64,000 bases of DNA from Bufo bufo (GCF_905171765.1 NC_053392.1:444940837-445004836); one strand, 5' to 3'; counted from the first letter of the stretch, positions 52,966 through 63,081 are shown. Notes: a model not told the origin generated them from the sequence alone. A program made the numbers and translations.

Positions 52966-54011
52966 CACTCACCTAAAGAATTATTAGGAACACCATACTA
53001 ATACGGTGTTGGACCCCCTTTTGCCTTCAGAACTGCCTTAATTCTACGTGGCATTGATTCAACAAGGTGCTGATAGCATTCTTTAGAAATGTTGGCCCAT
53101 ATTGATAAGATAGCATCTTGCAGTTGATGGAGATTTGAGGGATGCACATCCAGGGCACAAAGCTCCCGTTCCACCACATCCCAAAGATGCTCTATTGGGT
53201 TGAGATCTGGTGACTGTGGGGGCCATTTTAGTACAGTGAACTCATTGTCATGTTCAAGAAACCAATTTGAAATGATTCGAGCTTTGTGACATGGTGCATT
53301 ATCCTGCTGGAAGTAGCCATCAGAGAATGGATACATGTTCTCATTCTGTTTACGCCAAATTCGGACTCTACCATTTGAATGTCTCAACAGAAATCGAGAC
53401 TCATCAGACCAGGCAACATTTTTCCAGTCTTCAACAGTCCAATTTTGATGAGCTCGTGCAAATTGTAGCCTCTTTTTCCTATTTGTAGTGGAGATGAGTG
53501 GTACCCGGTGGGGTCTTCTGCTGTTGTAGCCCATCCGCCTCAAGGTTGTGCGTGTTGTGGCTTCACAAATGCTTTGCTGCATACCTCGGTTGTAACGAGT
53601 GGTTATTTCAGTCAACGTTGCTCTTCTATCAGCTTGAATCAGTCGGCCCATTCTCCTCTGACCTCTAGCATCCACAAGGCATTTTTGCCCACAGGACTGC
53701 CGCATACTGGATGTTTTTTCCTTTTCACACCATTCTTGGTAAACTCTAGAAATGGTTGTGCGTGAAAATCCCAGTAACTGAGCAGATTGTGAAATACTCA
53801 GGCCCGTCTGGTACCAACAACCATGCCACGCTCAAAATTGCTTAAATCACCTTTCTTTCCCATTCTGACATTCAGTTTGGAGTTCAGGAGATTGTCTTGA
53901 CCAGGACCACCCCCCTAAATGCATTGAAGCAACTGCCATGTAATTGGTTGACTAGATAATTGCATTAATGAGAAATAGAACAGGTGTTCCTAATAATTCT
54001 TTAGGTGAGTG
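52966..54011 (-). mobile_element. Tc1-like (DD36E) transposon with perfect terminal repeats
   Basis: TA at 52964-52965 and 54012-54013. The ends CACTCACCTAAAGAATTATT... and their inverse agree over at least 28 bases without mismatch. Removing the element and one TA restores gagatatatgtacatatac, the exact reverse complement of gtatatgtacatatatctc in the other palindrome arm. That gives a direct empty-site control. Length 1046 bp; the transposase is internally deleted. Confidence 0.95.
52998..53863 (-). pseudogene. DD36E Tc1-like transposase, frameshift and internal deletion
   Basis: The start is ATG 53863 (MGKKGDLSNFERGMVVGTRR). A one-base loss near 53805 shifts the frame; the next frame carries the N-terminal HTH end and MRQSCGQKCLVDARGQRRMGRL from 53705. 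The first Asp is in WSDESRFLL. Then about 50 residues are missing between NENMYPFSDG and YFQQDNAPCH, the part that normally holds the glycine-rich box. The second Asp (QQDN) and the Glu (LNPIEHLW) are 36 residues apart, the spacing of the DD36E group. C-terminus AVLKAKGGPTPY, stop at 52998. Confidence 0.9.
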
Positions 54012-55064
54012 TATGTACATATACAATGAGAAATAGCAACAGCATAAGCTTATAAACAGGTAAAATATAATAAAACATTTTTAGTGAAGATTTTAAATGT
54101 CCAGGTCAGATGTGCGCGGTGTGTAGATAGTGAGACACGGAGATATTTAAGAAGATATGATGTTGAGTCAATATTTGTTTTTGACTGTATTTTGTCTAAG
54201 GGAACAGCTTTTGCTCATGTTAGGTTTTTTCGTGTTATATTGCAAATGGAGGTATCAAACAATGTACAGTATATACATTTATGTGCAGGATAAATGCAGA
54301 CATTTATCCTGCGCTGGTTACAGACCGCTATTAAACTAACCAAGGGGGGGGATTTTAATTAGGAGGGGGGGCCGCACTGGCCACCAATGAATGTAATACA
54401 GGGGAGGGAGGGGGTGTGCCTCCTCCTGCCTGGCAGCACCTGTTCTCTTACAGGGGGCTATGATACGCACAATTAACCCCTCAGGTGCGGCACCTAAGGG
54501 GTTAATTGTGCAGATCACAGCCCCCTGTAAGAGATCGGGTGCTGCCAGGCAGCAGGGGACAGTCATGTACAAAGTTCTTAGTATATTCTAACTTGAAGCG
54601 TCCCCATCACTATGGGAACTCCTCTGTTAGACTATACTGTCGGATATGAGTTTTCACAATATAACTGAAATCCGATGGTATATTTTAACATAGAGGCGTT
54701 CCCATGGTGATGGGGACGCTTCAAGTTAAAATATACCATCGGATTGGAGAAAACTCCGATCCGATGGTATAATAGGGACTCCTGACTTTACATTGAAAGT
54801 CAATGGGGGACGGATCCGTTTGCAATTGCACCATACTGTGTCAACGTCAAACGGATCCGTCCACATTGACTTGCATTGTAAGTCAGGACATATCCGTTTG
54901 GCTCCGCACGGCCAGGCGGACACCAAAACGACTTTTTCCTTCATGTCCGTGGATCCTCCAAAAATCAAGGAAGACCCACGGAAGAAAAAACGGACACGGA
55001 TCACAGACCTACGGACCCCGTTTTTGCGGACCACAAAAAAAACGGTCGTGTGCATGAGGCCTAA

Positions 55065-55128
55065 CACACAGTGCAACAAACATGAGGTGCCCAGCTTTTA
55101 TGTTGGTCTCCAATTTTGAAGTCAAAGT
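55065..55128 (-). pseudogene. Unknown conserved protein family, upstream piece
   Basis: On the minus strand, FDFKIGDQHKSWAPHVCCTVC (55066-55128) ends exactly at the TAA target of the giant palindromic element; after it the reading resumes at 51412 with GLTQWLNG. In relatives that I recall, a GDQ-x-K-x-WAPH-x-x-C block precedes the WREPKNH block, so the two pieces are collinear. Upstream of 55128 another MITE begins and the coding is lost. Confidence 0.55.
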
Positions 55129-55410
55129 AAGGCTACATGCACATCCGTTAAAAACGAACACACTGTCAGTTTTTCATGGCCATTTTGCATCAGTGTGTGC
55201 ATCCATTTTCTGGCCGTGTGTCCGTTTTTAATGTCTGTTTAGCATCAGTTTTTCATGTCCGTTAAAAACGGACATGAAAAATGGATGAATTTGATTAGCA
55301 TTGGTTATTTCTAGACCCACCCTTCTGAGAACACCCACAGGATGGTAAGCCCCCAGCTAAAATAATGTCCCCAATAGTGTAGGATTTTTTTTTTTGTTGC
55401 TGCCCCCAGC
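55129..55410. other. Left part of another TAA-flanked MITE
   Basis: taaggctacatgcacatccg at 55131 resembles the GGC-x-CATGCACA ends. Internally tgtccgttaaaaacggacatg (about 55257-55278) is a palindrome. The right end would read cggatgtgcatgtagcc but is absent. From 55340 a run of gcccccagcttttaataatg-type units starts. Confidence 0.55.
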
Positions 55411-56645
55411 TTTAATAATGCCCCCATGTAGGCCCCCAACTAAAATAATTTCCCCCATAGTGTAAGAACTTTTTTTTACTTTCCCCAGCTTTAATAATGT
55501 CCCCCATGTAGGCCCCATATTAAAATAATGTCCCCCATAGTGTATATTTTTTTTTACCGCCCCCAGCTTTAATAATGCCCCCAATGTAGTCCCCCATATT
55601 AAATAATGTCCCCCATATTGTAAAAAAAATTTTTTATGTACCCAGCTATAATAACGCCCCCAATGTAGGGCCCCATCTTAAATAATTTCCCCCATGGTTT
55701 AAATAATGACCCCATAATGACCCACCACTGTTTTTTTATTTTTTATTTATCCACTTGCTCACGCTGCAGCAGTCTCTTCTCTCTTCACTGAATGGAACCT
55801 GCCGAAGGTATGCGATGATGTCACTGCGCGCTTCCACGTGGTTACGTCACCACGCATATTGCAGGTCCTTTGGCAGGTCATGCGGAATGAAGAGAGAAGA
55901 GACTGCCACACCGCGAGCAAGTGGATGAGGTGAGTTGTTTTTTTAAACCCTCCTGGGTAAGGCTACTTTCAAACTCGCGTTTTGGGCGGATCCATCATGG
56001 ATCTGCAAAAACGTATCCTTTACAATAATACAACCACATGCATCCGCCATGAATGGATCCATTTGTATTTTCTGTAACATAGCCAAGACTGATCCGTCAT
56101 GAACTCCATTGAAAGTCAAAGGGAAACGGATCCATTTTCTATTGTGCCAGATTGTGTCAGAGAAAACGGATCCGTCCCCATTGACTTACATTGTGTACCA
56201 GGACGGATCCGTTTGGCTTAGTTTCGTCAAGCGGACAGAAAAACGCTGCAGGCAGTGTTTTGGTGTCCACCGCCAGAGCGGAATGGAGACTGATCGGAGG
56301 CAAACTGATGCATTCTGAGCGGATCCTTTTCCATTCAGAATGCATTAGGGCAAAACTGATCCGTTTTGGACCGCTTGTGAGAGCCCTGAAACGGATCTCA
56401 CAAACGGAAAGCCAAAATGCTAGTGGGAAAGTAGCCTAAAGTGTACCCGTTAGACAGGTGCACTCCTGTAAATTGGCCGTTAAAAACTGTCGAATTTAAA
56501 TGGGTCCGTCTGACCGTGAAAACGGCTAAAAATAGGACATGTCCTATTTTTGGACGGATGCTATTCACTGGTCGTTAAAAGAACTGGCATGTGAATAGCT
56601 CCATAGACTTTCATTGGTGCTAAAAATGGCGGTGTGACGGACGTT
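55411..56645. repeat. 1235-bp direct repeat, left copy
   Basis: Starts tttaataatgcccccatgtagg and ends gacggacgtt. Contents: four tandem ~75-80-bp units (gcccccagctttaataatg / ccccatgtaggccccca), an inverted pair around gcatgatgtcactgcgcgc / cgtggttacgtcacc (55740-55930), a complete TAA MITE (55961-56436), and a tail with aaaaataggacatgtcctattttt. The right copy at 60204-61438 has equal length and, by eye, only about a dozen or two differences. Confidence 0.9.
55961..56436. mobile_element. PIF/Harbinger-like MITE, 476 bp (left copy)
   Basis: TAA at 55958-55960 and 56437-56439; ends GGCTACTTTCAAACTCGCG and inverse of GCTAGTGGGAAAGTAGCC (degenerate relative to GGCTACTTTCACAC). Internal gatccgt/acggatc pairs as in 11534 and 21848. 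It is part of the 1235-bp duplication. Confidence 0.8.
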
Positions 56646-56672
56646 TACCGCCCCCAGCTTTAATAAAGGGAA

Positions 56673-57026
56673 GTGGATGTTATTCTCCATCTTGGGACAA
56701 ACGATCTGGCTTGCAATGAGGTTTCAAAGGTGAAAGAAGCTTTTCACACACTTGGAAAGGATTTACGGGAGGTTGCATCAACTGTTTCATTCTCTGCAGT
56801 TTTGCCTGTGCATAACCTTCAGCATGACAGGAAGATGCGCATTAAGGAATTCAATGTATGGCTTGGTGAATGGTGTCTGAACCAAGGGTTTGGCTTTGTG
56901 TCTCATGTTAGCTCTTGTTGGAATGGAAAAGAACTGTACAAGAAAGATGGTTTGCATCTTTCTCTCAAAGGAACGAATGTCCTCGGTGAACAGTTCCAGG
57001 TATTTGCTAAGAAGCATTTAAACTAG
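56673..57026 (+). pseudogene. CR1 ORF1, C-terminal esterase-like domain
   Basis: CR1 ORF1 proteins bind element RNA, and several carry an SGNH/GDSL esterase domain. Here HLGTNDLACNE (the G-x-ND block) is followed by FHTLGKDLREV, a strand/helix region, FVSHVSSCWNG, and DGLHLSLKGTNVLGEQF, which has the D-x-x-H catalytic pair of such esterases. The upstream Ser block is missing because the element is 5'-truncated. The frame is open from 56673 to the stop at 57024-57026 and is followed after 17 bases by ORF2. Confidence 0.7.
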
Positions 57027-57043
57027 GAAAGAGGGGCAAAAGA

Positions 57044-59871
57044 GTGATAATCCAGCAGTCCAACTGCCCCCCGGAACAATGCCAGAAGAGGCCAGTAGCA
57101 CAAAGGTTAAGGAATGACAAGCTCAGAGTCTTGTCTACAAATGCTCGCAGTCTAGGGAATAAGATCAATGAACTTGAGGCTATAATGGCATCTGAGAATA
57201 TAGATGTAGTGGCTGTTACTGAGACATGGTTCAAGGGGAGTAATGACTGGGATATATCAATACCAGGGTTCTCTCTATACAGGAAAGACAGAGAAGGCAA
57301 GAAGGGGGGAGGGGTGGCCCTGTATGTGAAAGATAACATAAAATCTAATTTGATACAAGTTAGCGAGAACAATTTAGAGTCAGTTTGGGTTACCGTGCAG
57401 CTTGATAATCATAAGGTAACTCGTGTAGGTGTGATATATAGACCACCTAGCCAAGTCAAAGAATAAGATGATCTACTAGTTGAGGAAATAGCTAAAATGA
57501 CATTGAAGGGGGAAGTTATCATTATGGGAGACTTCAATCTTTCAGATGTAAACTGGAAAACCAAAATAGCTAGTTCTGCCAGGAGTACAGATATTCTAAA
57601 TTCCCTACTGGGATTATCTCTACAGCAAGTAGTGGAGGAGCCAACCCGGAAGGAGGCCCTTTTAGATTTAGTATTCACAAATGGGAATTTGGTATCTGAT
57701 ATTACTGTAGGGGAAAGCTTGGGATCTAGTGATCACCAGTCAGTGTGGTTTACTATAAGTACAGTGACTGAGTCACACCACACAAAAACAAAAGTTTTAG
57801 ATTTTAGAAAAACAGACTTTTCTAAAATTAGATTAGTGGTATACAAGTCCCTATCAGACTGGAACAGTTTCATTGGAGTCCAGGAGAAATGGGACTACTT
57901 AAAAGTGGCACTATTGAAGGCAACAGAAAATTGCATTAGGCTTGTCAGTAAAAGCAAAAAAAGGAAGAGACCACTGTGGTACTCAGCAGAAGTGGCCAAA
58001 ATCATTAAAAACAAAAAGATAGCATTTAGGAATTATAAAAAAAAACAAAACGAGGATGACAGACAAATTTATAAGATTAGGCACAGAGAGGCCAAACAAG
58101 TTATAAGAGCTTCCAAAGCACAGGCAGAAGAGAAATTAGCTCAGTCAGGGAAAAAAGGCGAGAAGGCATTCTTCAGATACATAAATGAAAAAGAAAACTA
58201 AAACAAGGAATTACCAAATTAAAAACAAAAGAAGGAAGGTATATAGAAGAAGATAAAGAACTAGCTGACTGCCTCAATGAATATTTCTGTTCAGTTTTTA
58301 CAAAGGAAAATGAAGAAGGACCTCAGTTAGGAAAGAAGACTAATGAATCTTTTGATGCATGTGTCTTTACAGAGGAAGAGGTTCTAAGTCAGCTGTCTAA
58401 AATTAATACAAATAAGTCACAGGGGCCTGATGGGATACACCCAAAGCTATTAAAAGAGCTCAGCGTTGAACTAGCAAAACCATTAACAGATTTATTTAAC
58501 CAATCACTGGCAACAGGAGTCGTCCCAGAAGATTGGAAATTAGCAAATGTTGTGCCCATTCACAAGAAAGGTAGTAGGGAGGAATCGGGCAACTATAGGC
58601 CAGTAAGCTTGACATCAATAGTGGGGAAATTAATGGAAACCATACTTAAGGTGAGGATTGTGGAACATCTAAAATCCCATGGATTGAAAGATGAAAAACA
58701 GCATGGGTTTACTTCAGGGAGATCATGTCAAACTAATCTTATTGATTTTTTCGATTGGGTGACTAAAATAATAGATGGAGGAGGTGCAGTAGACATCGCT
58801 TATCTAGACTTTAGTAAGGCTTTTGATACTGTCCCACATAGAAAGCTTATCAATAAAGTGCAGTCTTTGGGCTTGGACTCCCATATTGTTGAATGGATTA
58901 GGCAGTGGCTGAGGGACAGGCAACAGAGGGTTGTAGTCAATGGAGTATATTCAGACCAAGGTCTTGTTACCAGTGGGGTACCTCAGGGATCTGTTCTGGG
59001 ACCCATATTGTTTAATATCTTTATCAGCGAAATTGCAGAAGGCCTCGATGGTAAGGTGTGTCTTTTTGCTGATGACACAAAGATTTGTAACAGGGTTGAT
59101 GTTCCTGGAGGGATACACCAAATGGAAAAGGACTTAGGAAAACTAGAGGAATGGTCAAAAATATGGCAACTAAAATTTAATGTTGATAAGTGCAAGATAA
59201 TGCACCTGGGACGTAAAAACCCAAGAGCAGAATATAAAATCAGTGATACAGTCCTAACCTCAGTATCTGAGGAAAGGGATTTAGGGGTCATTATTTCAGA
59301 AGACTTAAAGGTAGGCAGACAATGTCATAGAGCAGCAGGAAATGCTAGCAGAATGCTTGGGTGTATAGGGAGAGGAATTACCAGTAGAAAGAGGGAGGTG
59401 CTCATGCCACTCTACAGAGCACTAGTGAGACCTCATTTGGAGTATTGTGCTCAGTACTGGAGACCATATCTCCAGAAGGATATTGATACTTTGGAGAGAG
59501 TTCAGAGAAGAGCTACTAAACTGGTACATGGATTGCAGGATAAAACTTACCAGGAAAGATTAAAGGACCTTAACATGTATAGCTTGGAAGAAAGACGAGA
59601 CAGAGGGGATATGATAGAAACTTTTAAATACATAAAGGGAATCAACAAGGTAAAAGAGGAGAGAATATTTAAAAGAAGAAAAACTGCTACAAGAGGACAT
59701 AGTTTTAAATTAGAGGGGCAAAGGTTTAAAAGTAATATCAGGAAGTATTACTTTACTGAGAGAGTAGTGGATGCATGGAATAGCCTTCCTGCAGAAGTGG
59801 TAGCTGCAAATACAGTGGAGGAGTTTAAGCATGCATGGGATAGGCATAAGGCCATCCTTCATATAAGATAG
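57044..59871 (+). pseudogene. CR1 ORF2: endonuclease-reverse transcriptase, two lesions
   Basis: ORF2 nicks target DNA and copies the LINE RNA there. Endonuclease: VLSTNARSLGNKINEL, VTETWF, GGGVALYV, GDFNLSDVNW, and the catalytic GSSDHQSVWF (57045-57760). Linker rich in Lys (57950-58200). RT: PIHKKGSREESGNYRPVSL, TSGRSCQTNLIDFF, YLDFSKAFDTVPHRK, VPQGSVLGPILF and the catalytic FADDTK (59068-59085). Thumb and C-terminus: LVRPHLEYCAQYW, RVQRRATKLVHGL, AWNSLPAEVV. Lesions: in-frame TAA at 57464-57466 and a frameshift near 58190-58200. It could be repaired by two changes, so it was active recently. Confidence 0.9.
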
Positions 59872-59932
59872 GGCCAGGGGCTATCCATAGTATTTAGTAT
59901 ATTGGGCAGACTGGATGGGCCAAATGGTTCTT

Positions 59933-60154
59933 TTTTTGGTTCAATAGTTTTTATTGAGTATTTCAAATTACAATACACATAAAGCCTCGGGCATTCCCGA
60001 TTGGCAAACAATAAAAGTATCAATATACATACACCAAACGAAAAAAAAAGCCTGTTATCAGCATATGAATTATGACTTGGGATATTTGGCTACCTAAGTC
60101 TGAGAAATCACACCAATGGCTAAGTTACCTGAAGGTTCTATAGAATCTCTCCCG
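59933..60154 (-). mobile_element. 222-bp L1-style retro-insertion with 13-bp TSD
   Basis: ccaaatggttctt stands at 59920-59932 and 60155-60167. The insert begins (plus strand) tttttggttcaatagtttttattgag. On the minus strand this reads CAATAAAAACTATTGAACC plus A-run: a poly(A) signal followed by poly(A). A 5'-truncated copy of an L1 or of a cellular mRNA 3' end made by L1 machinery fits. The insert has no coding motif that I can name. It split the CR1 3' tail. Confidence 0.8.
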
Positions 60155-60203
60155 CCAAATGGTTCTTATCTGCCGACACATTCTATGTTTCTATGTTTCT
60201 ATG

Positions 60204-61438
60204 TTTAATAATGCCCCCATGTAGGCCCCCAACTAAAATAATTTCCCCCATAGTGTAAGAACTTTTTTTTACTTCCCCCAGCTTTAATAATGTCCCCCAT
60301 GTAGGCCCCATATTAAAATAATGTCCCCCATAGTGTATTTTTTTTTTTACCGCCCCCAGCTTTAATAATGCCCCCAATGTAGTCCCCCATATTAAATAAT
60401 GTCCCCCATATTGTAAAAATTTTTTTTTATGTACCCAGCTATAATAACGAACCCCAATGTAGGGCCCCATCTTAAATAATTTCCCCCATGGTTTAAATAA
60501 TGACCCCATAATGACCCACCACTGTTTTTTTATTTTTTATTTATCCACTTGCTCACGCTGCAGCAGTCTCTTCTCTCTTCACTGAATGGAACCTGCCGAA
60601 GGTATGCGATGATGTCACTGCGCGCTTCCACGTGGTTACGTCACCACGCATATTGCAGGTCCTTTGGCAGGTCATGCTGAATGAAGAGAGAAGAGACTGC
60701 CACACCGCGAGCAAGTGGATGAGGTGAGTTGTTTTTTTAACCCCTCCTGGGTAAGGCTACTTTCAAACTCGCGTTTTGGGCGGATCCATCATGGATCTGC
60801 AAAAACATATCCTTTACAATAATACAACCACATGCATCCGCCATGAATGGATCCGTTTGTATTTTCTGTAACATAGCCAAGACTGATCCGTCATGAACTC
60901 CATTGAAAGTCAAAGGGAAACGGATCCATTTTCTATTGTGCCAGATTGTGTCAGAGAAAACAGATCCGTCCCCCATGACTTACATTGTGTACCAGGACGG
61001 ATCCGTTTGGCTTAGTTTCGTCAAGCGGACAGAAAAACGCTGCAGGCAGTGTTTTGGTGTCCACCGCCAGAGCGGAATGGAGACTGATCGGAGGAAAACT
61101 GATGCATTCTGAGCGGATCCTTTTCCATTCAGAATGCATTAGGGCAAAACTGATCCGTTTTGGACCGCTTGTGAGAGCCCTGAAACGGATCTCACAAACG
61201 GAAAGCCAAAATGCTAGTGGGAAAGTAGCCTAAAGTGTACCCGTTAGACAGGTGCACTCCTTTAAATTGGCCGTTAAAAACAGTCGAATTTAAATGGGTC
61301 CGTCTGACGTGAAAACGGCCAAAAATAGGACATGTCCTATTTTTGGACGGATGCTATTCACTGGTCGTTAAAAGAACTGGCATGTGAATAGCTCCATAGA
61401 CTTTCATTGGTGCTAAAAATGGCGGTGTGACGGACGTT
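60204..61438. repeat. 1235-bp direct repeat, right copy
   Basis: Same order as 55411-56645, ending gacggacgtt before acttagacgg, which differs from the left copy's continuation (taccgcccccagc). Differences seen include catgcggaatg/catgctgaatg, aaacgtatcc/aaacatatcc, atccatttg/atccgtttg, gtccccattgac/gtcccccatgac. No gene is inside. Confidence 0.9.
60755..61230. mobile_element. PIF/Harbinger-like MITE, 476 bp (right copy)
   Basis: TAA at 60752-60754 and 61231-61233. Same ends and length as 55961-56436. Both copies lie in the duplicated block, so this is not an independent insertion. Confidence 0.8.
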
Positions 61439-61448
61439 ACTTAGACGG

Positions 61449-62420
61449 TAGGGTTAAGCGAACCCGAACTGTAAAGTGGGGGTTCGTACCGAACATTACG
61501 AGTTTTTGACCCCGGACCCGAAGCCAAATATTTCAGTAAAATTTTGGGTTAGAGTTCGGCAATTTAATGGCGCGTGTTGAAAAGCTGCAGGGCAGACAAT
61601 TAACAAGCGTTTAACTTGTGTGCCCTTAGAAGCCATCACAGCCATGCCTACTAATGGCATGGCTGTGATTGGCCAATGCAGCATGTGACCCAGCCTCTAT
61701 ATAAGCTGGAGTCACATAGCGCCGCACGTCACATCAGCTCTTACTAGTGTAGGGAGAGGATGCTGCAGCTGTGAGGGAGAGATTAGGAAACAATTCTGGT
61801 GTTCTTGGTGTTAAATCTGCAAACTAGAGCGATTATTTTTGTGGGTGCTATGCTATAATAAGCTTTAATCAGTCTGTTTGTTAGGTGGGTGTAGGCGACC
61901 ATTTTTGCAAGTGCAGTGCACTTGCAACTGCATGTGTGCCAGAGACATTACTTTAATCCTGTTCTGGTAGCTCAGTGGGCGACATCTAGGCATTTTTTAA
62001 GGACATCTGCACTGCATATGTGCCAGGAGAAGGGAAAAAAATATAGGTAATCGGTCTGTGACTTCAGGGGCCCAGCGAGGGGACATATTCACATTTGTTT
62101 CTGTGAAGCACCCCTGTGCTGAATATCTGACAGGGGAAATCTATTCATTAAATCCATCTGTTAGATTCCAGGGGGACAAATTCCCTTTTTCTGGCGGTCA
62201 AGTACCCCTGCGGCCTGCAGTGCATACCTGCCAGTAAAAAATAATTAAATTACATTAGTCTGTCACATACTTGTGTTACCTAAAGCAATTTTTTCTCTTT
62301 CTGACACTGGCACTGCATATCTGACAGTCAAATAAAACCAGTAAATACTGCTGTTACATTGTCGGTTGACAAATTCTCATTTTTTGTGCTAGAAAGTAAA
62401 TATATTGGCCTGCGCTGCTG
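61449..62420 (+). mobile_element. hAT element, 5' terminal region
   Basis: TAGGGTTAAGCGAACCCGAAC at 61449 is a hAT-type end of the same style as TAGAGTTGAGCG. The 5' region follows: gccatgcctactaatggcatggctgtgattgg (hairpin, about 61643-61675), a TATA-like ctctatataagctgg (61697-61711), then about 700 bp of non-coding DNA with actgcatatgtgcc / actgcatatctgac phrases repeated at irregular spacing. It breaks off near 62420 where gypsy gag sequence starts. Confidence 0.6.
61697..61711 (+). promoter_or_regulatory. TATA-like box in hAT 5' region
   Basis: ctctatataagctgg about 250 bp inside the hAT end on the coding strand; a plausible promoter of the missing transposase. Inferred from position and sequence only. 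Confidence 0.35.
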
Positions 62421-63081
62421 TCACCGCCAGTTCTGTAAGAAGGTCTGGCAGACGTTCATTATCTCGCTGCTCAGGGATAACGCTCATTCTTAGGCCTTTT
62501 TGCTGCCGGTGGGGGCATGGCCCCTCTGATCGGTGGATGAATTTTTTGTAGCCCTGGGGTAGATATATGATGACCTGGATCGTATTGCTCTGGCTGAATC
62601 AAAACTGTGTCTTTTATGCCAGGGTAAACAGTCCGCAGAGATATATTGTTCTGAATTTCGGAGATGGGCAGCTGATACTGGTTGGAATGATGCTGCACTC
62701 CGAAGTCAATTTTGCCATGGTCTTTCGGAAAGATTGAAAGATGCATTAGCTTTTCATGAGAGACCAACGTCGTTAGAGTCTGCCATGTCGCTAGCTGTTC
62801 GTATTGACAGGCATCTTAGAGAGAGAGAGGAGACTACTCTTTCCTGTCATATTCAGCCCAAGGACAGTGGGGCTGTCTCATTCAGTGCGCAGGGGTCTCA
62901 GTCTGTCTCAATCCCCTCTGAGGAGGAGGCCATGCAGCTGGGTTTGCTTGCCTCTGATAGTAGAGGATTCAGCTCTCAGAGGAGGGTTTGTTTCTGTTGT
63001 GGGGGTATAAATAATTTGGCTAATGTTTGCCCCTCTAGGAGATTCATGGAGTTTTCTGAGGGTAATAAAAAAATAAAATAA
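62420..63081 (+). pseudogene. Second gypsy element: gag, 5'-truncated
   Basis: Starts inside the capsid: KKVWQTFIISLLRDNAHS then a stop, FLLPVGAWPL, VDEFFVALG, TAG at 62560-62562, YDDLDRIALAESKL, FRRWAADTGWNDAALRSQF, LSERLKDALAFHE, EEEAMQLG and a knuckle CFCCGGINNLANVCP in which the His is replaced by Asn. It parallels gag of the element at 45864-46779 block by block. The stop at 63079-63081 separates gag from pol. No 5' LTR; it joins hAT DNA directly. Confidence 0.8.

Larger units (their letters stand above)
51416..55061. mobile_element. Giant palindromic TAA-flanked DNA element
   Basis: TAA at 51413-51415 and 55062-55064; ends GGCCTCATGCACACGACCG and its inverse. The two halves are inverted copies for about 1.28 kb each, with the apex near 52690 (cctttcacttaccag facing ctggtaagtgaaagg). 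The arms are themselves mosaics: ttacagggggctgtgatc / aattaacccctcag blocks and ttgcatccgtt-type MITE sequence. A 1046-bp Tc1 element interrupts the right arm; without it the unit is about 2.6 kb. No gene belongs to it. It lies in the unknown coding unit. Confidence 0.85.
56667..60203 (+). mobile_element. CR1-type LINE, nearly full length in ORF2
   Basis: tttaataa at 56659-56666 and 60204-60211 is a probable 8-bp target duplication. Order: ORF1 C-terminal esterase-like part (56673-57026), ORF2 with endonuclease and RT (57044-59871), a short 3' UTR and a tail of tctatgtt repeats (60178-60203). A 222-bp retro-insertion lies in the tail. The 5' end is truncated inside ORF1. It sits exactly between the two 1235-bp direct repeats. 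Confidence 0.9.

Noticed and set aside
55411..61438. Reading the 1235-bp direct repeats as LTRs of one retrotransposon
   Set aside because: They do not begin TG or end CA, they contain a complete MITE, there is no PBS or PPT, and the internal part is a CR1 LINE with its own duplication.
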